A stretch of DNA of 64,000 bases from Lotus japonicus (GCF_012489685.1 NC_080044.1:49848964-49912963); one strand, 5' to 3'; counted from the first letter of the stretch, positions 41,382 to 52,990 are shown. A program made the numbers and translations. The notes: generated by a model from the sequence alone, not told the origin.

Positions 41382-44282
41382 TGTAACGCCCCGATTTCTC
41401 GGGTGTCACACAGTAACCAATTTTTCACAGAAATTTTCGCCGATTCATTTATTACTCTTGATTAGGTGATAAAGGTCATATTTACTTTTGAAAGCTCTTG
41501 AATACCATAGTTAGAAATCACATTAATGTTTTCCGATTCATAACATAACCATAAACAGCGTGTTAAAGAAATACGTTTTGCAATAAACTCATTAAAGGAT
41601 AAAACATCAACTGTTATAAAATCAACTGCAAGTAAATAAAGAAAACCGTGTCCACACCCCCGTATGGAAAAACCACGGCGGAAGTAAACAGTTTACATCA
41701 GTTACTCAAGTTCTCATAAAACTCAACAAAATAAAATGAAGTTCCAAAAGAACGCTCGCTCATAGGGTTTCCAGTCCAGTCATCAGTGTCACGGTCACTC
41801 GGCAGGTTCATCCTTTGGCTTCTCATCTTCTACCACCTGTCTTCTCTTTTTGGGTCTCGGCCCCACCAAGTTGTTGTGTATAAACCTGGCGCCTCCACCA
41901 TAGCGTCGTTGTCCCGTAACCGAAGCGTCAGACCCGTCTTGAGGCACGAACTCAGCAGGTGTCCCAGCCTTAGTCTCAGCAGGTGTTTCCCCGACTCCCT
42001 CGACCTCAGGTAGCAGGAACTTAGAAGGTGGATAGGGCATGTCAAGGATGCCCCCTTCAACCGTGCGAACCTCCACTATATTGCCGTCCCGGTCCATCCC
42101 TATAAAGCTAACGTCCCCGACATAAACTCTGCGGATCCCGGAGGAGTCGGCTCTCCAGGCCCGATCGTCTAGCTCCCCATCAAGTCTCAGCATCCAGCGA
42201 GGCACGAACGTCGTGGTCGTCGACGCCATCTACCCCCCCCCCCCCAAATAAACACATAAACAACAGCAAGGGTCAGGTCTAAAAGAAAACACATAATACA
42301 ATAGATATAATGAAGCAACTTCCATAATTATAATTAATTATCTCTTTTGCATTAGGGTTTAAGATGTTAGTTAGTCATCTATCGGTTCCTCACTTCACAC
42401 AACCCACCAAATCTTCCATGGCCATCTTCGTGCTTCCGCAGAGGCACGGTTATCACGGTGACCGCAGTCAACCAAATCACGTGGAGCCGCAATGATCCAC
42501 AAAAGTTCACGGTGACCGCAGTCAACCAAATCACGTGAAGCCACACCGGCCCACAAGGTTCACGGGAGACCGCAGTCAACCCAAATAACTCCCTCGCGTG
42601 CAAGCCCATCGTTCTCATGGACCATAGTCTACCTGACCTATGTCCGCTAATTAATTTCGCTTGCAAACGAGTTATAATCACATTCACTTTGTATTTAAGG
42701 CTCTAAAGTCAGTCCTAGAGTCTTCTCAACTTTAATAACAATATTAAACATGACGACAATAGATATTCACAACACCAATGGGAATTACAGCTAGGTGAGC
42801 GACCCATGGTTCCTCAGTCAGGCAATATTCATATAGCATAGGTATTCATAATCATATTCACATGCTTCTCATACACATAACTCATGCCAAACTATTCAAG
42901 CAAAGCCTCAAACGACTTGAGCATGGAATCAAAGAAAGAAACGCTCCGAACCCCTTGGAATAGGGTTCGGCCGAACCCACTTTAGGCTCTAGGGTTTTAA
43001 ATTTTTTTCTTTCTTTCTTCCTTTCATTCCATACAAGCCTTTGTCCAGCCCCAAACATCAACATTTTCACCCAAGAATTCCAGAATTAAACATTCATCAT
43101 TAACCATGTTGAAACAAGCACAATATGATCCAAAATTAGCAAGTAGTCATGGGATTTATGCATGAGATCATAGAACAATAGCAAGCACATCAAATGAAGG
43201 TTAATAGGCATGTATTTCACTGTACAAATTTCCAGCAACAAACATATTCACAAAACATCATGTGAAAACCTTCAAGATCAATCCATAATCACAACAAAAC
43301 ATGGCAAAACTCCCTAGATAACCTACCCTTCCTAAGACCAGCCCTTACCTCGGGTTTTGAATGAATTTAGATGAAAAGAAGTAGGATTTTGATGGAGAGA
43401 AGTGAAGAATAGAAAGAGCTTCCTCTGCTGTCCAAAATTCTCCTTCCTCCACGTGCTTCCTCTCCTTCACGCGTTTCCTCTCCTTCCTTGCGGTTTTTCT
43501 CTCTTTCTCGTGTCTCCTCCTCCTCCTCCTTGGTGGGCGGTGGTTGCTGGTGGTAGAAGGGTGACGAGTGGAGGCCTCTTAGGAGCAAGGGGAAGGGTGC
43601 TGGTTTGCTTGTTTGGTTGGTGTTTACGTGAAATATTTTCTGGTGCTGTTTTGCATGTAAGAAAATAAGGATTTCACTTTAATCCTTACCCATGGGTGGC
43701 GGCCAGGGCTTGTGTGGGCTAGGGTTCTGGTTTCAGATCTGATACAGCCCAAGAACAGAGTATTAATGGCTCATTAAAGCTCATAATTCAGAGGAAAAAA
43801 CAGCTGCAGCCCCCTTCCTTTTCCATGGGCAGCCGGCGGCTCACCAAGCCTTAGGGTTTTCAAAACCCTTGCTTCTTTCCTTGGATCAGCCTTCCTTGGC
43901 CCATAATGCTCCATTCAGCCTAAGAACCTTCTGATTATGAGTTTAATCCACCACTTAACCCAAGTTAAAAAGGTTTAAGCCCAAAACACAACCCAACTTT
44001 TAATAAAATTTCGTAGGTACTGTACAGCCAGACCTTTGCTCATTAAAACAGGGATATCTAGAGCTACAGATATCGGATTTACACGAAACCACATCGAGAA
44101 TTTTCTTAACTTAAAGGGCGACAACTCTCATGAAGGAAGTGTTCCCGAATGAAGTCGTTAAGACCCTCTAAAAATTCACACAAGTTGACAGTCCTAATCT
44201 GCCAGTCATCAAACATTAGCTAAAACTTCAATTTTATTCAAACTTCCATAAAATTGTTCCAAATTGAACTTAGGGCCTTACA
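41382..44282 (-). repeat. 3' LTR of the Tekay-like element (2,901 bp)
   Basis: Starts TGTAACGCCCC (on the plus strand) and ends CTTACA. It carries a G-box minisatellite (42440-42580), a 13-C run (42233-42245) and a 144-codon ORF. The rest (42230-44282) holds no other convincing gene; the small ORFs at 42882, 43367 and 43402 have simple-sequence composition. Confidence 0.95.
41795..42229 (-). CDS. 144-aa ORF inside the 3' LTR
   Basis: Same strand as gag-pol, 2.05 kb from the LTR start. It encodes a soluble protein: a Thr/Arg-rich start (MASTTTTFVPRWMLRLDGE), a beta-rich middle with RVYVGDVSFIGMDRDGNIV, a Pro/Ala-rich stretch, and a basic then acidic tail (GPRPKKRRQVVEDEKPKDE). PKKRR could be a nuclear signal. 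I do not recognise a family. Because both LTRs were identical at insertion, agreement with 49436-49870 does not by itself show selection. The diverged solo LTR at 3552-6142 has only a 54-codon relic at this place. It may be a leader ORF ahead of gag. Confidence 0.5.
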   Translation of the reverse strand: MASTTTTFVPRWMLRLDGELDDRAWRADSSGIRRVYVGDVSFIGMDRDGNIVEVRTVEGGILDMPYPPSKFLLPEVEGVGETPAETKAGTPAEFVPQDGSDASVTGQRRYGGGARFIHNNLVGPRPKKRRQVVEDEKPKDEPAE

Positions 44283-44297
44283 ATACCACCCCCCTTA
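44283..44297 (-). other. polypurine tract of the Tekay-like element
   Basis: The minus strand reads AAGGGGGGTGGTAT immediately before TGTAAGGCC. Confidence 0.88.
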
Positions 44298-44318
44298 AAA
44301 TAGTTTCGCCCTCGAAAC

Positions 44319-46136
44319 TTAAGGGTTTACAAATAAATCGGGGTGTGACTCCCGCATCTTATCCTCTAACTCCCAGGTCGCGTCACCAGTCTCTTGGTTC
44401 CACACGACCTTCACTAAAGGCACCTCCTTGTTTCTTAAGCGCTTTATGCTTCGGTCGACGATCTTGATGGGTGGCACCTCCATTGTCAGATCATCTCTCA
44501 GCTGTATATCGTCTGGTGTAATCACATGCGAATCATCTGCCATGTACTTCCGCAACTGCGACACATGAAGAACGTCATGGATGTTGGATAGAAACGGTGG
44601 TAGGGCGATCCTGTACGCCACCGGTCCAACTCGCTCCGTGATCTGGTACGACCCAATAAACTTCGGAGTAAGCTTCTTGGACTTGATTGCCCTTCCGACA
44701 CCTGTCATCGGGGTAACCCTCAAGAAGACATGGTCTCCGGCCTGAAATTCCAACTCCTTTCGTCGGTTGTCGGCGTAACTCTTTTGGCGACTCTGCGCGG
44801 TTCTCATCTTTTCCTGGATTCTCCTGACTTCCTCGGTGGTCTGTTGCACCAATTCCGGGCCAATCACGAAATTTTCTCCATCTTGATGCCAGCATAAGGG
44901 CGTACGACACCTCCGACCGTACAAAGCTTCGTAAGGTACCATGTCGATGCTCGCATGGAAACTATTGTTGTAAGTGAATTCGATCAATGGCAGCATCTCA
45001 TCCCAACTGCCCTTGTGATCCAACACACAGGCCCGTAGCAAATCTTCCAGCGACTGGATTGTCCTCTCTGTCTGCCCATCGGTTTGCGGATGATAGGCAG
45101 AGCTCAATCTCAACTTAGTTCCGAGGGCCTGCTGCAAGGCTCCCCAAAAGTGAGAGGTAAACCTCGGATCTCTGTCTGACACGATGCAAGTCGGTACACC
45201 ATGTAGACGCACAACCTCAGCCACATAAATCTCCGCCAATTTCTCCACCTTGTACTTCAGGTTGATCGGGATAAAATGAGCGGTCTTTGTCAAACGATCA
45301 ACGACAACCCAAATTGCATCGAACTTCCTCCGAGTTAAAGGTAAAGCCGTCACGAAGTCCATAGAAATACTGTCCCACTTCCACTCTGGAACATCTAGTG
45401 GTTGCAGCTTCCCTGCGGGCTTCTGATGCTCTACCTTCGCTTTCTGACATGTCAAGCAAGTAGAAACATACTCAGCCACTTGTTTCTTCATCCCAGGCCA
45501 CCAGAAGTGAAGTTTCAAGTCCTGATACATCTTGTTCATTCCGGGATGGATACTCAGTCTACTCTTGTGTCCTTCATCCAGGATCAACCTTCTCATCTCT
45601 ACATCGTTAGGCACACATATCCGTCCCTTGCATCGCAGAATATTGTCATTCCCAATAGAGAACTCCGGTGCCTTTCCCTGAGTCACGCGGCCTCGCCACT
45701 CAGCTATACCTTCATCAGTCTCTTGTCTAGACTTGATCTCTTCCAAAAGTCCACTTGACACCGTCACCATTCCGAAACTCAGTCTTCCTGGTGCGAGCTT
45801 AACGTCCAAGCTCAGATCTCGGAAAGCCTCCAACAGTTCTAACTCCTTGACCATCATTGAGGACACATGTAGAGCCTTCCGGCTGAGAGCGTCGGCTACG
45901 ACATTGCTTTTCCCCGGATGGTACTGTAGAGTGAACTCATAGTCCTGAAGAAATTTCATCCACCTCCGCTGCCTCATGTTCAGATCCTTCTGATCAAATA
46001 AGTACTTTAAACTCTTATGATCGCTGTAGATCGTGAACGTACTGCCATAGAGATAGTGTCTCCAAATCTTGAGAGCATAAACTATGGCAGCCAACTCCAA
46101 GTCATGTGTGGGGTAGTTCTTCTCATGAGTCTTCAA
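44319..46136 (-). pseudogene. pol: RNase H end, integrase and chromodomain-like tail
   Basis: A 605-codon ORF. It opens with the end of RNase H ([12 protein letters not shown], then [15 protein letters not shown]). Integrase follows, with its HHCC zinc region ([16 protein letters not shown] ... CLTCQKAK), the catalytic core ([18 protein letters not shown], and the Glu in [12 protein letters not shown]), the GPY/F-type module ([11 protein letters not shown]), and a final segment, [23 protein letters not shown], with the core of a chromodomain. The chromodomain would direct insertion to particular chromatin. The ORF is intact but cut off from RT by the in-frame stop at 46164, so it is only usable in trans or by a readthrough event. 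Confidence 0.92.
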
Positions 46137-46163
46137 CTGCCTTGAAGCATAGGCAATTGCTTT

Positions 46164-46592
46164 CTAATCTTGCATCATTACACACCCCAAACCATTGTGT
46201 GACTCATCACAGTACACGTCATAAGGTTCTCCTTCCTTAGGTAAAGCTAGTATGGGTGCGGTAGTCAGCCGCTTCTTCAACTCCTGGAAACTAGCCTCAC
46301 ACTTCTCCGTCCACGCAAACGGTTGATTCTTCTTTGTCAACTGGGTCAACGGCGAAGTCAACTTTGCGTAATCTTTGACGAATCGTCTATAGTAGCCAGC
46401 AAGCCCAACAAAGCTTCTGATGTCGCTTGCTGTCTTTAGTTGCTCCCATGACAGAATCATCTCGATCTTGCTAGGGTCCACTGCCACACCCTGACTTGAT
46501 ATGACATGCCCCAAAAATTTCACCTCCTCCATCCAGAACTCACACTTTGAGCCGTTAGCATATAACTGTTTCTCTCGCAACACGCCCAACAC
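46164..46592 (-). pseudogene. pol: RT C-terminal part and RNase H start
   Basis: Contains the RT thumb ([31 protein letters not shown]) and the start of RNase H ([19 protein letters not shown]). It ends at an in-frame stop at 46164-46166; sequence with the same frame continues beyond it. Confidence 0.9.
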
Positions 46593-47118
46593 CTGGCGTA
46601 GATGCTCCTCATGTTCCTCCCTACTCTTCGAGTAGATTAGGATGTCATCGATGACACCACGAACTTGTCCAGGAATGGTCTGAACACTCTGTTCATGTAG
46701 TCCATAAACACTGCGGGTGCAGTAGTAACCCCAAACGGCATCACAATATATTCATAATGCCCGTATCGAGTCCTGAATGCGGTCTTCTGGATGTCCGATT
46801 CCTTGACTCGGATCTGATGGTATCCTTACTTAAGATCTATCTTCGAGAAGATCACCGCTCCTCTAAGTTGATCCATCAAGTCGTCTATCCGAGGCATCGG
46901 ATAACGGTTCTTCACTGTCACCTTATTCAGCTGCCGGTAATCCACACACAATCTGGACTTCCCATCCTTCTTCTTTACCAATAGCACAGGTGCACCCCAT
47001 GGCGATACGCTAGGTCGAATGAATCCCTTTGAGGAGAGATCATCCAACTGCTTTGCCAACTCTACCAACTCCGCTGGGGCCATACTATAAGGTGCCATCG
47101 ATATTGGTCCAGTACCGG
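46593..47118 (-). pseudogene. pol: RT fingers and palm, broken
   Basis: 47098-46829 encodes the RT start ([29 protein letters not shown]). An in-frame stop at 46826-46828 follows the first catalytic Asp segment (FSKIDLK). The next part continues to the catalytic box, where a one-base loss near 46655 disrupts the IDD motif. RT is therefore certainly inactive as encoded. Confidence 0.9.
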
Positions 47119-47889
47119 GGAGAACTCCGTCTCTCTGACTGGTGGCAAACCGGGTACGTCTTCGGGAAACACATCGACATACTCCTGTACCACCAAGATA
47201 TTATACACATCACCATCATGTTTTGCTTCGGCAACGATAGAGTTCACATACGCCGGTGAACCCTTCCCCAGGCTGTACGAGTTTAAGTAATCCATAGCGC
47301 CGAGATCTGGGAATACTACCGCCTTGTTAGCACAATCTGAGAGCACGTGATATTGCGCTAACCAATCCATTCCCAAGATCACATCCAGCTCTTTGAGCCC
47401 TAGACAAACGAGGTTCGCAAAGAACTTCCGATCCTCGTAAACCAACGGACATTGCAAGCATGCCGTGCGTGTAACTAGTTGATCAGCGGCAGGGGTTGTC
47501 ACCACCAGATCGAAGGGTAGATCAGTAGTCAGTAGCCCTAACTTCTTCACACAATCCTCAGCAATGAATGAGTACGTAGCACCCGAATCAAATAAAACCA
47601 TTAGTGATGTTCCAGCAATAAGACATGTACCCTGGATAAGGTCATCAGTAACAGCAGCTTGTTCTCCTGAAATAGAAAAGACACAACCTGGAGCAGATGG
47701 TCGTCTCCCTCTGGCAGTATTCAGCACTGGCTCGGTCCTGGCCGCACTCGGGCAATTCCTCTCCACATGACCTGGCTTTCGGCATCGCCAGCATACAATC
47801 TCCTTGCCACACTCGTTGGCATAGTGTCCCTTCTCGTTACACTTGTAGCAGGTCACGTCTTCCTTTGAAACAGGGGCTGCTCCGCTCAC
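47119..47889 (-). pseudogene. gag-pro: gag zinc knuckles and aspartic protease
   Basis: Two CCHC knuckles, CYKCNEKGHYANEC and CWRCRKPGHVERNC, then the protease with catalytic LFDSGATYSFI and the substrate-loop region DVILGMDWL, then [18 protein letters not shown] leading to RT. It is out of frame with gag (break near 47890) and with RT (small deletion near 47120). Confidence 0.9.
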
Positions 47890-48766
47890 AGCATTTGGCA
47901 GTTGGGCGCTGGAAAGGCTTTCTCATTGGCGCCTTGCCTTTGTCAAACTTCCCCACTGATCTCTGCCCACTGTATCTCGCCGGTTGATTCTGTCCCGGGC
48001 GTACTGATCCTCCGTTCCCTGGGCGGCCTCTCTGCCTGTTTTCCATAGCCTCGACTTCACGGGCCTTCTCCACTAGCTGTTGGTAGACCCTGATTCCCAA
48101 AGGCCTCACAGCCTTCTCAATTTCATTCCTCAACCCTCGCATGAACCTGTTGCATAAGTAAGCCTCATCCACCTGGTTCTGGTAGAATCGAAAGTGTTTG
48201 GATAGAGCTTCCAAACGTGCAACATACTCTCCCACAGAGGTAGGTCCTTGCCTCAAGCTGAGGAACCTGTTCTCCATTTCTTCCCTTGCTGTTTCCGGGA
48301 AATACTTATCCATGAAAGCCTTTCTGAAAGACTCCCAAGTGATGGCCTCATGGTTGGCCGTCATCAGCTGTCTGGCACTACGCCACCAATACTCAACATC
48401 ACCCTTCAGCATAAAAGTGGCCAAGTTGACCTTCTCGGCATCCGGGGTATGAAGTGCCTCAAAGATCTTCTCCATCTCCTGAACCCATAGATCAACCTTT
48501 TCGGGTTCAGCTTCGCCCTGGAACTTGGGCGGTGCGTGCCGGTTGAAATCTGTTCTCATGCGAATCTGATCTTGAGCCAATTCCCTCTCGGCTCGCGAAG
48601 CCCTCCGAGCTTCCTCCTCTGCTCTCCTATTATTCTCTTCTGCCTCTCGCTGAGCCTGGGCTGCAGTCTGGGCAATAGTAACGGCGACCTGCTGGGCGAC
48701 GACCTGCGCCAGCTGGGCCATAGCCTGGGCCAACTGAGCGTTAGTGGGGTCCTGTCTTGGAGGCAT
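47890..48766 (-). pseudogene. gag: Gypsy gag, capsid domain, frameshifted at the 3' end
   Basis: Starts at the ATG at 48766 (MPPRQDPTN); the upstream extension to 48814 is not used in this family. An Ala/Gln/Arg-rich helical region (residues 10-70) precedes the Retrotrans_gag capsid domain (WVQEMEKIFEAL ... EYWWRSARQ ... FRKAFMDKYFP ... SVGEYVARLEALSKHF), and then a Gly/Arg/Gln-rich basic tail. It shifts frame at about 47890, just before the knuckles, giving a truncated protein of about 310 residues. Confidence 0.9.
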
Positions 48767-49007
48767 TCTGCTTGAAATAGAACCACAAGCTAACGTCAGT
48801 GCCCACAATATCAATTAACATTCAACAGTAAAATTAAGCTACCATACTCCAAGTACCACGGCAATGGTACTAACTTCAGACAATCTCAATCAAACAACCA
48901 TCTTAGCACACAAGTCTACCCAACCTCACCGCGAAGCTTTGAAAACATCTTTATCAAAGACAAAAACATCAACGAGTTCGGAAACTCGTAAGCCCAAAAC
49001 CCTTAGT

Positions 49008-49019
49008 GCTCTGATACCA
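49008..49019 (-). other. primer-binding site, initiator Met tRNA
   Basis: The minus strand reads TGGTATCAGAGC, three bases inside the 5' LTR, as in the Gypsy element at 16879. Confidence 0.93.
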
Positions 49020-49022
49020 CAA

Positions 49023-51923
49023 TGTAACGCCCCGATTTCTCGGGTGTCACACAGTAACCAATTTTTCACAGAAATTTTCGCCGATTCATTTATTACTCTT
49101 GATTAGGTGATAAAGGTCATATTTACTTTTGAAAGCTCTTGAATACCATAGTTAGAAATCACATTAATGTTTTCCGATTCATAACATAACCATAAACAGC
49201 GTGTTAAAGAAATACGTTTTGCAATAAACTCATTAAAGGATAAAACATCAACTGTTATAAAATCAACTGCAAGTAAATAAAGAAAACCGTGTCCACACCC
49301 CCGTATGGAAAAACCACGGCGGAAGTAAACAGTTTACATCAGTTACTCAAGTTCTCATAAAACTCAACAAAATAAAATGAAGTTCCAAAAGAACGCTCGC
49401 TCATAGGGTTCCCAGTCCAGTCATCAGTGTCACGGTCACTCGGCAGGTTCATCCTTTGGCTTCTCATCTTCTACCACCTGTCTTCTCTTTTTGGGTCTCG
49501 GCCCCACCAAGTTGTTGTGTATAAACCTGGCGCCTCCACCATAGCGTCGTTGTCCCGTAACCGAAGCGTCAGACCCGTCTTGAGGCATGAACTCAGCAGG
49601 TGTCCCAGCCTTAGTCTCAGCAGGTGTTTCCCCGACTCCCTCGACCTCAGGTAGCAGGAACCTAGAAGGTGGATAGGGCATGTCAAGGATGCCCCCTTCA
49701 ACCGTGCGAACCTCCACTATATTGTCGTCCCGGTCCATCCCTATAAAGCTAACGTCCCCGACATAAACTCTGCGGATCCCGGAGGAGTCGGCTCTCCAGG
49801 CCCGATCGTCTAGCTCCCCATCAAGTCTCAGCATCCAGCGAGGCACGAACGTCGTGGTCGTCGACGCCATCTACCCCCCCCCCCCCAAATAAACACATAA
49901 ACAACAGCAAGGGTCAGGTCTAAAAGAAAACACATAATACAATAGATATAATGAAGCATCTTCCATAATTATAATTAATTATCTCTTTTGCATTAGGGTT
50001 TAAGATGTTAGTTAGTCATCTATCGGTTCCTCACTTCACACAACCCACCAAATCTTCCATGGCCATCTTCGTGCTTCCGCAGAGGCACGGTTATCACGGT
50101 GACCGCAGTCAACCAAATCACGTGGAGCCGCAATGATCCACAAAAGTTCACGGTGACCGCAGTCAACCAAATCACGTGAAGCCACACCGGCCCACAAGGT
50201 TCACGGGAGACCGCAGTCAACCCAAATAACTCCCTCGCGTGCAAGCCCATCGTTCTCATGGACCATAGTCTACCTGACCTATGTCCGCTAATTAATTTCG
50301 CTTGCAAACGAGTTATAATCACATTCACTTTGTATTTAAGGCTCTAAAGTCAGTCCTAGAGTCTTCTCAACTTTAATAACAATATTAAACATGACGACAA
50401 TAGATATTCACAACACCAATGGGAATTACAGCTAGGTGAGCGACCCATGGTTCCTCAGTCAGGCAATATTCATATAGCATAGGTATTCATAATCATATTC
50501 ACATGCTTCTCATACACATAACTCATGCCAAACTATTCAAGCAAAGCCTCAAACGACTTGAGCATGGAATCAAAGAAAGAAACGCTCCGAACCCCTTGGA
50601 ATAGGGTTCGGCCGAACCCACTTTAGGCTCTAGGGTTTTAAATTTTTTTCTTTCTTTCTTCCTTTCATTCCATACAAGCCTTTGTCCAGCCCCAAACATC
50701 AACATTTTCACCCAAGAATTCCAGAATTAAACATTCATCATTAACCATGTTGAAACAAGCACAATATGATCCAAAATTAGCAAGTAGTCATGGGATTTAT
50801 GCATGAGATCATAGAACAATAGCAAGCACATCAAATGAAGGTTAATAGGCATGTATTTCACTGTACAAATTTCCAGCAACAAACATATTCACAAAACATC
50901 ATGTGAAAACCTTCAAGATCAATCCATAATCACAACAAAACATGGCAAAACTCCCTAGATAACCTACCCTTCCTAAGACCAGCCCTTACCTCGGGTTTTG
51001 AATGAATTTAGATGAAAAGAAGTAGGATTTTGATGGAGAGAAGTGAAGAATAGAAAGAGCTTCCTCTGCTGTCCAAAATTCTCCTTCCTCCACGTGCTTC
51101 CTCTCCTTCACGCGTTTCCTCTCCTTCCTTGCGGTTTTTCTCTCTTTCTCGTGTCTCCTCCTCCTCCTCCTTGGTGGGCGGTGGTTGCTGGTGGTAGAAG
51201 GGTGACGAGTGGAGGCCTCTTAGGAGCAAGGGGAAGGGTGCTGGTTTGCTTGTTTGGTTGGTGTTTACGTGAAATATTTTCTGGTGCTGTTTTGCATGTA
51301 AGAAAATAAGGATTTCACTCTAATCCTTACCCATGGGTGGCGGCCAGGGCTTGTGTGGGCTAGGGTTCTGGTTTCAGATCTGATACAGCCCAAGAACAGA
51401 GTATTAATGGCTCATTAAAGCTCATAATTCAGAGGAAAAAACAGCTGCAGCCCCCTTCCTTTTCCATGGGCAGCCGGCGGCTCACCAAGCCTTAGGGTTT
51501 TCAAAACCCTTGCTTCTTTCCTTGGATCAGCCTTCCTTGGCCCATAATGCTCCATTCAGCCTAAGAACCTTCTGATTATGAGTTTAATCCACCACTTAAC
51601 CCAAGTTAAAAAGGTTTAAGCCCAAAACACAACCCAACTTTTAATAAAATTTCGTAGGTACTGTACAGCCAGACCTTTGCTCATTAAAACAGGGATATCT
51701 GGAGCTACAGATATCGGATTTACACGAAACCACATCGAGAATTTTCTTAACTTAAAGGGCGACAACTCTCATGAAGGAAGTGTTCCCGAATGAAGTCGTT
51801 AAGACCCTCTAAAAATTCACACAAGTTGACAGTCCTAATCTGCCAGTCATCAAACATTAGCTAAAACTTCAATTTTATTCAAACTTCCATAAAATTGTTC
51901 CAAATTGAACTTAGGGCCTTACA
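49023..51923 (-). repeat. 5' LTR of the Tekay-like element (2,901 bp)
   Basis: Identical in length to the 3' LTR. Differences seen by eye fall near 49411, 49588, 49664, 49725, 49957, 51319 and 51698, i.e. about 0.24 percent. Confidence 0.95.
49436..49870 (-). CDS. 144-aa ORF inside the 5' LTR
   Basis: Copy of 41795-42229 with three residue changes (Asp for Gly, Arg for Lys, Met for Val), all from single-base differences, and still open. In this LTR the ORF lies upstream of gag, where a transcript starting further up in the LTR would carry it as a leader ORF. Family unknown. Confidence 0.5.
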   Translation of the reverse strand: MASTTTTFVPRWMLRLDGELDDRAWRADSSGIRRVYVGDVSFIGMDRDDNIVEVRTVEGGILDMPYPPSRFLLPEVEGVGETPAETKAGTPAEFMPQDGSDASVTGQRRYGGGARFIHNNLVGPRPKKRRQVVEDEKPKDEPAE

Positions 51924-52528
51924 CTCTAACTCCTCGATATTCCTGGACGCATCACTGTACCGCTTTACGTATAGCTTCAAAGTTTATCGTTCCGTCTGTC
52001 GAACTTCGTACAGAAATGCAATTGTTACCGGATCGATCTTGCTTGCAGAGAACTGAATAAGGAATTGCGATGAGAGGTCGCGGAACTTTGCTATAGATCC
52101 TCTTGGCAGAGCCATAAACCAAGACATCACCGCGCCCTTAAACGTGGATGGAAACATCCTGCACTTCACCGCATCGGAAGCTGTGCTTGTTGCCATCTCC
52201 ATATTGAAATAAAGCAAATGATCCTTTGGATCCGTTTGCCCGTTGTATGCCGGCAACCCAAGGCTTCTCATATCGTCCGGTATAGCCACCTCTCTCACCG
52301 CCGTTGAGAACGGCTCAACCTTCGCGACGGCCTCGGCTTCCCTTACTTCTTCACCCCACTGCTTGAGGCGATAAAGAACTCTTCTTGTAAACAATCGTTT
52401 TGCAGCCTGACGTCATTACCCCGTGCACGACGCACCTCTTCACGGCGCAACCTCCTTCTTACACGGCGCGGTGGGGAGCCATGCCTCTACTCCAGCTCTT
52501 CGTTGCGCCGTCGGCGAGGTGTTTCCAT
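51924..52528 (-). pseudogene. gag: Tat gag, N-terminal part, split by the Tekay-like element
   Basis: Begins at the ATG at 52528 (METPRRRR), with an in-frame stop after about 13 codons. The capsid core is at 52394-51984 (PAYNGQTDPKDHLLYFNMEM ... GAVMSWFMALPRGSI). It continues at 41381 after the insertion. Confidence 0.85.
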
Positions 52529-52650
52529 CAAGTTCCGTCGGGTGACTAGAATTCCACCGAATGTCCAAAATCCAAATAGAATTGCACAAAAAATCAAATT
52601 TCTCTAGAACAAATCACAATCCACGTAGTCTGGGAATCGAAGTCTACCGA

Positions 52651-52668
52651 TCCCCACAGACGGCGCCA
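52651..52668 (-). other. primer-binding site of the Tat-like element
   Basis: The minus strand reads TGGCGCCGTCTGTGGGGA, two bases inside the LTR. Confidence 0.75.
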
Positions 52669-52670
52669 AA

Positions 52671-52990
52671 TGTTTTATCCAAGAACATAGAGATCAGGTA
52701 CGGTACCCATAGTGAGAGGATCGTAATGTGAGAATCTAGAGAGAGTTTAGAGCGTAACCACTTAGAGAGAGAAAGTAACTGAATTTCAAGCTTGTATTTC
52801 TCAAATGAGCTAAGAGTCCCTTACAATTGGTAATCGTCTCCTATTTATAGATTTGGGGGTTGGGCTTGGCGCCCCTAACTTCTCTTAATGGGCCAGTTGG
52901 GCCTCCCGGGAGAAGGCCCAATTTCCTGGCTTGTATGTCGCCCCGGGCTGGCACGCCTGGGCCAGGGACCCTAGGGTCTCGCCCAGTCGA
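52671..52990 (-). repeat. 5' LTR of the Tat-like element (320 bp)
   Basis: TGTTTTATCC to CAGTCGA, followed by the AGAGG duplication. The penultimate base differs from the 3' LTR end (CAGTCCA). Confidence 0.85.

Larger units (their letters stand above)
41382..51923 (-). mobile_element. Tekay-like Gypsy chromovirus, complete LTRs, broken genes
   Basis: Two 2,901-bp LTRs that differ at about seven positions, a perfect duplication CTCTA (41377-41381 and 51924-51928), a primer site for initiator Met tRNA and a polypurine tract. The minus strand encodes gag, CCHC knuckles, protease, RT, RNase H, integrase and a chromodomain-like C-terminus, placing it in the chromovirus (Tekay/Del) group. Coding is broken at five places at least. 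It is inserted in the gag of the Tat-like element, and is the youngest datable insertion here. Confidence 0.93.
34479..52990 (-). mobile_element. Tat-like Gypsy element with two antisense genes
   Basis: 320-bp LTRs at 34479-34798 and 52671-52990, a perfect duplication AGAGG at 34474-34478 and 52991-52995, and a primer site at 52651-52668. The inserted length is 18.5 kb, of which 10,547 bp is the nested Tekay-like element with its duplication, leaving about 8.0 kb. The minus strand carries gag, protease and the start of the RT region; RT, RNase H and integrase are deleted. The plus strand carries two antisense ORFs (35557-37784 and 38194-38595) next to the 3' LTR. The target was the gag leader of segmental copy 3, whose sequence is continuous across the insertion. 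Confidence 0.87.

Noticed and set aside
43367..43668. Opposed ORFs in the Tekay-family LTR (also 51008-51309)
   Set aside because: Low-complexity CTCCTT repeats create both; no protein character.
49008..49019. tRNA gene suggested by the Met-tRNA match
   Set aside because: Only the 12-nt primer-binding complement is present, not a cloverleaf.
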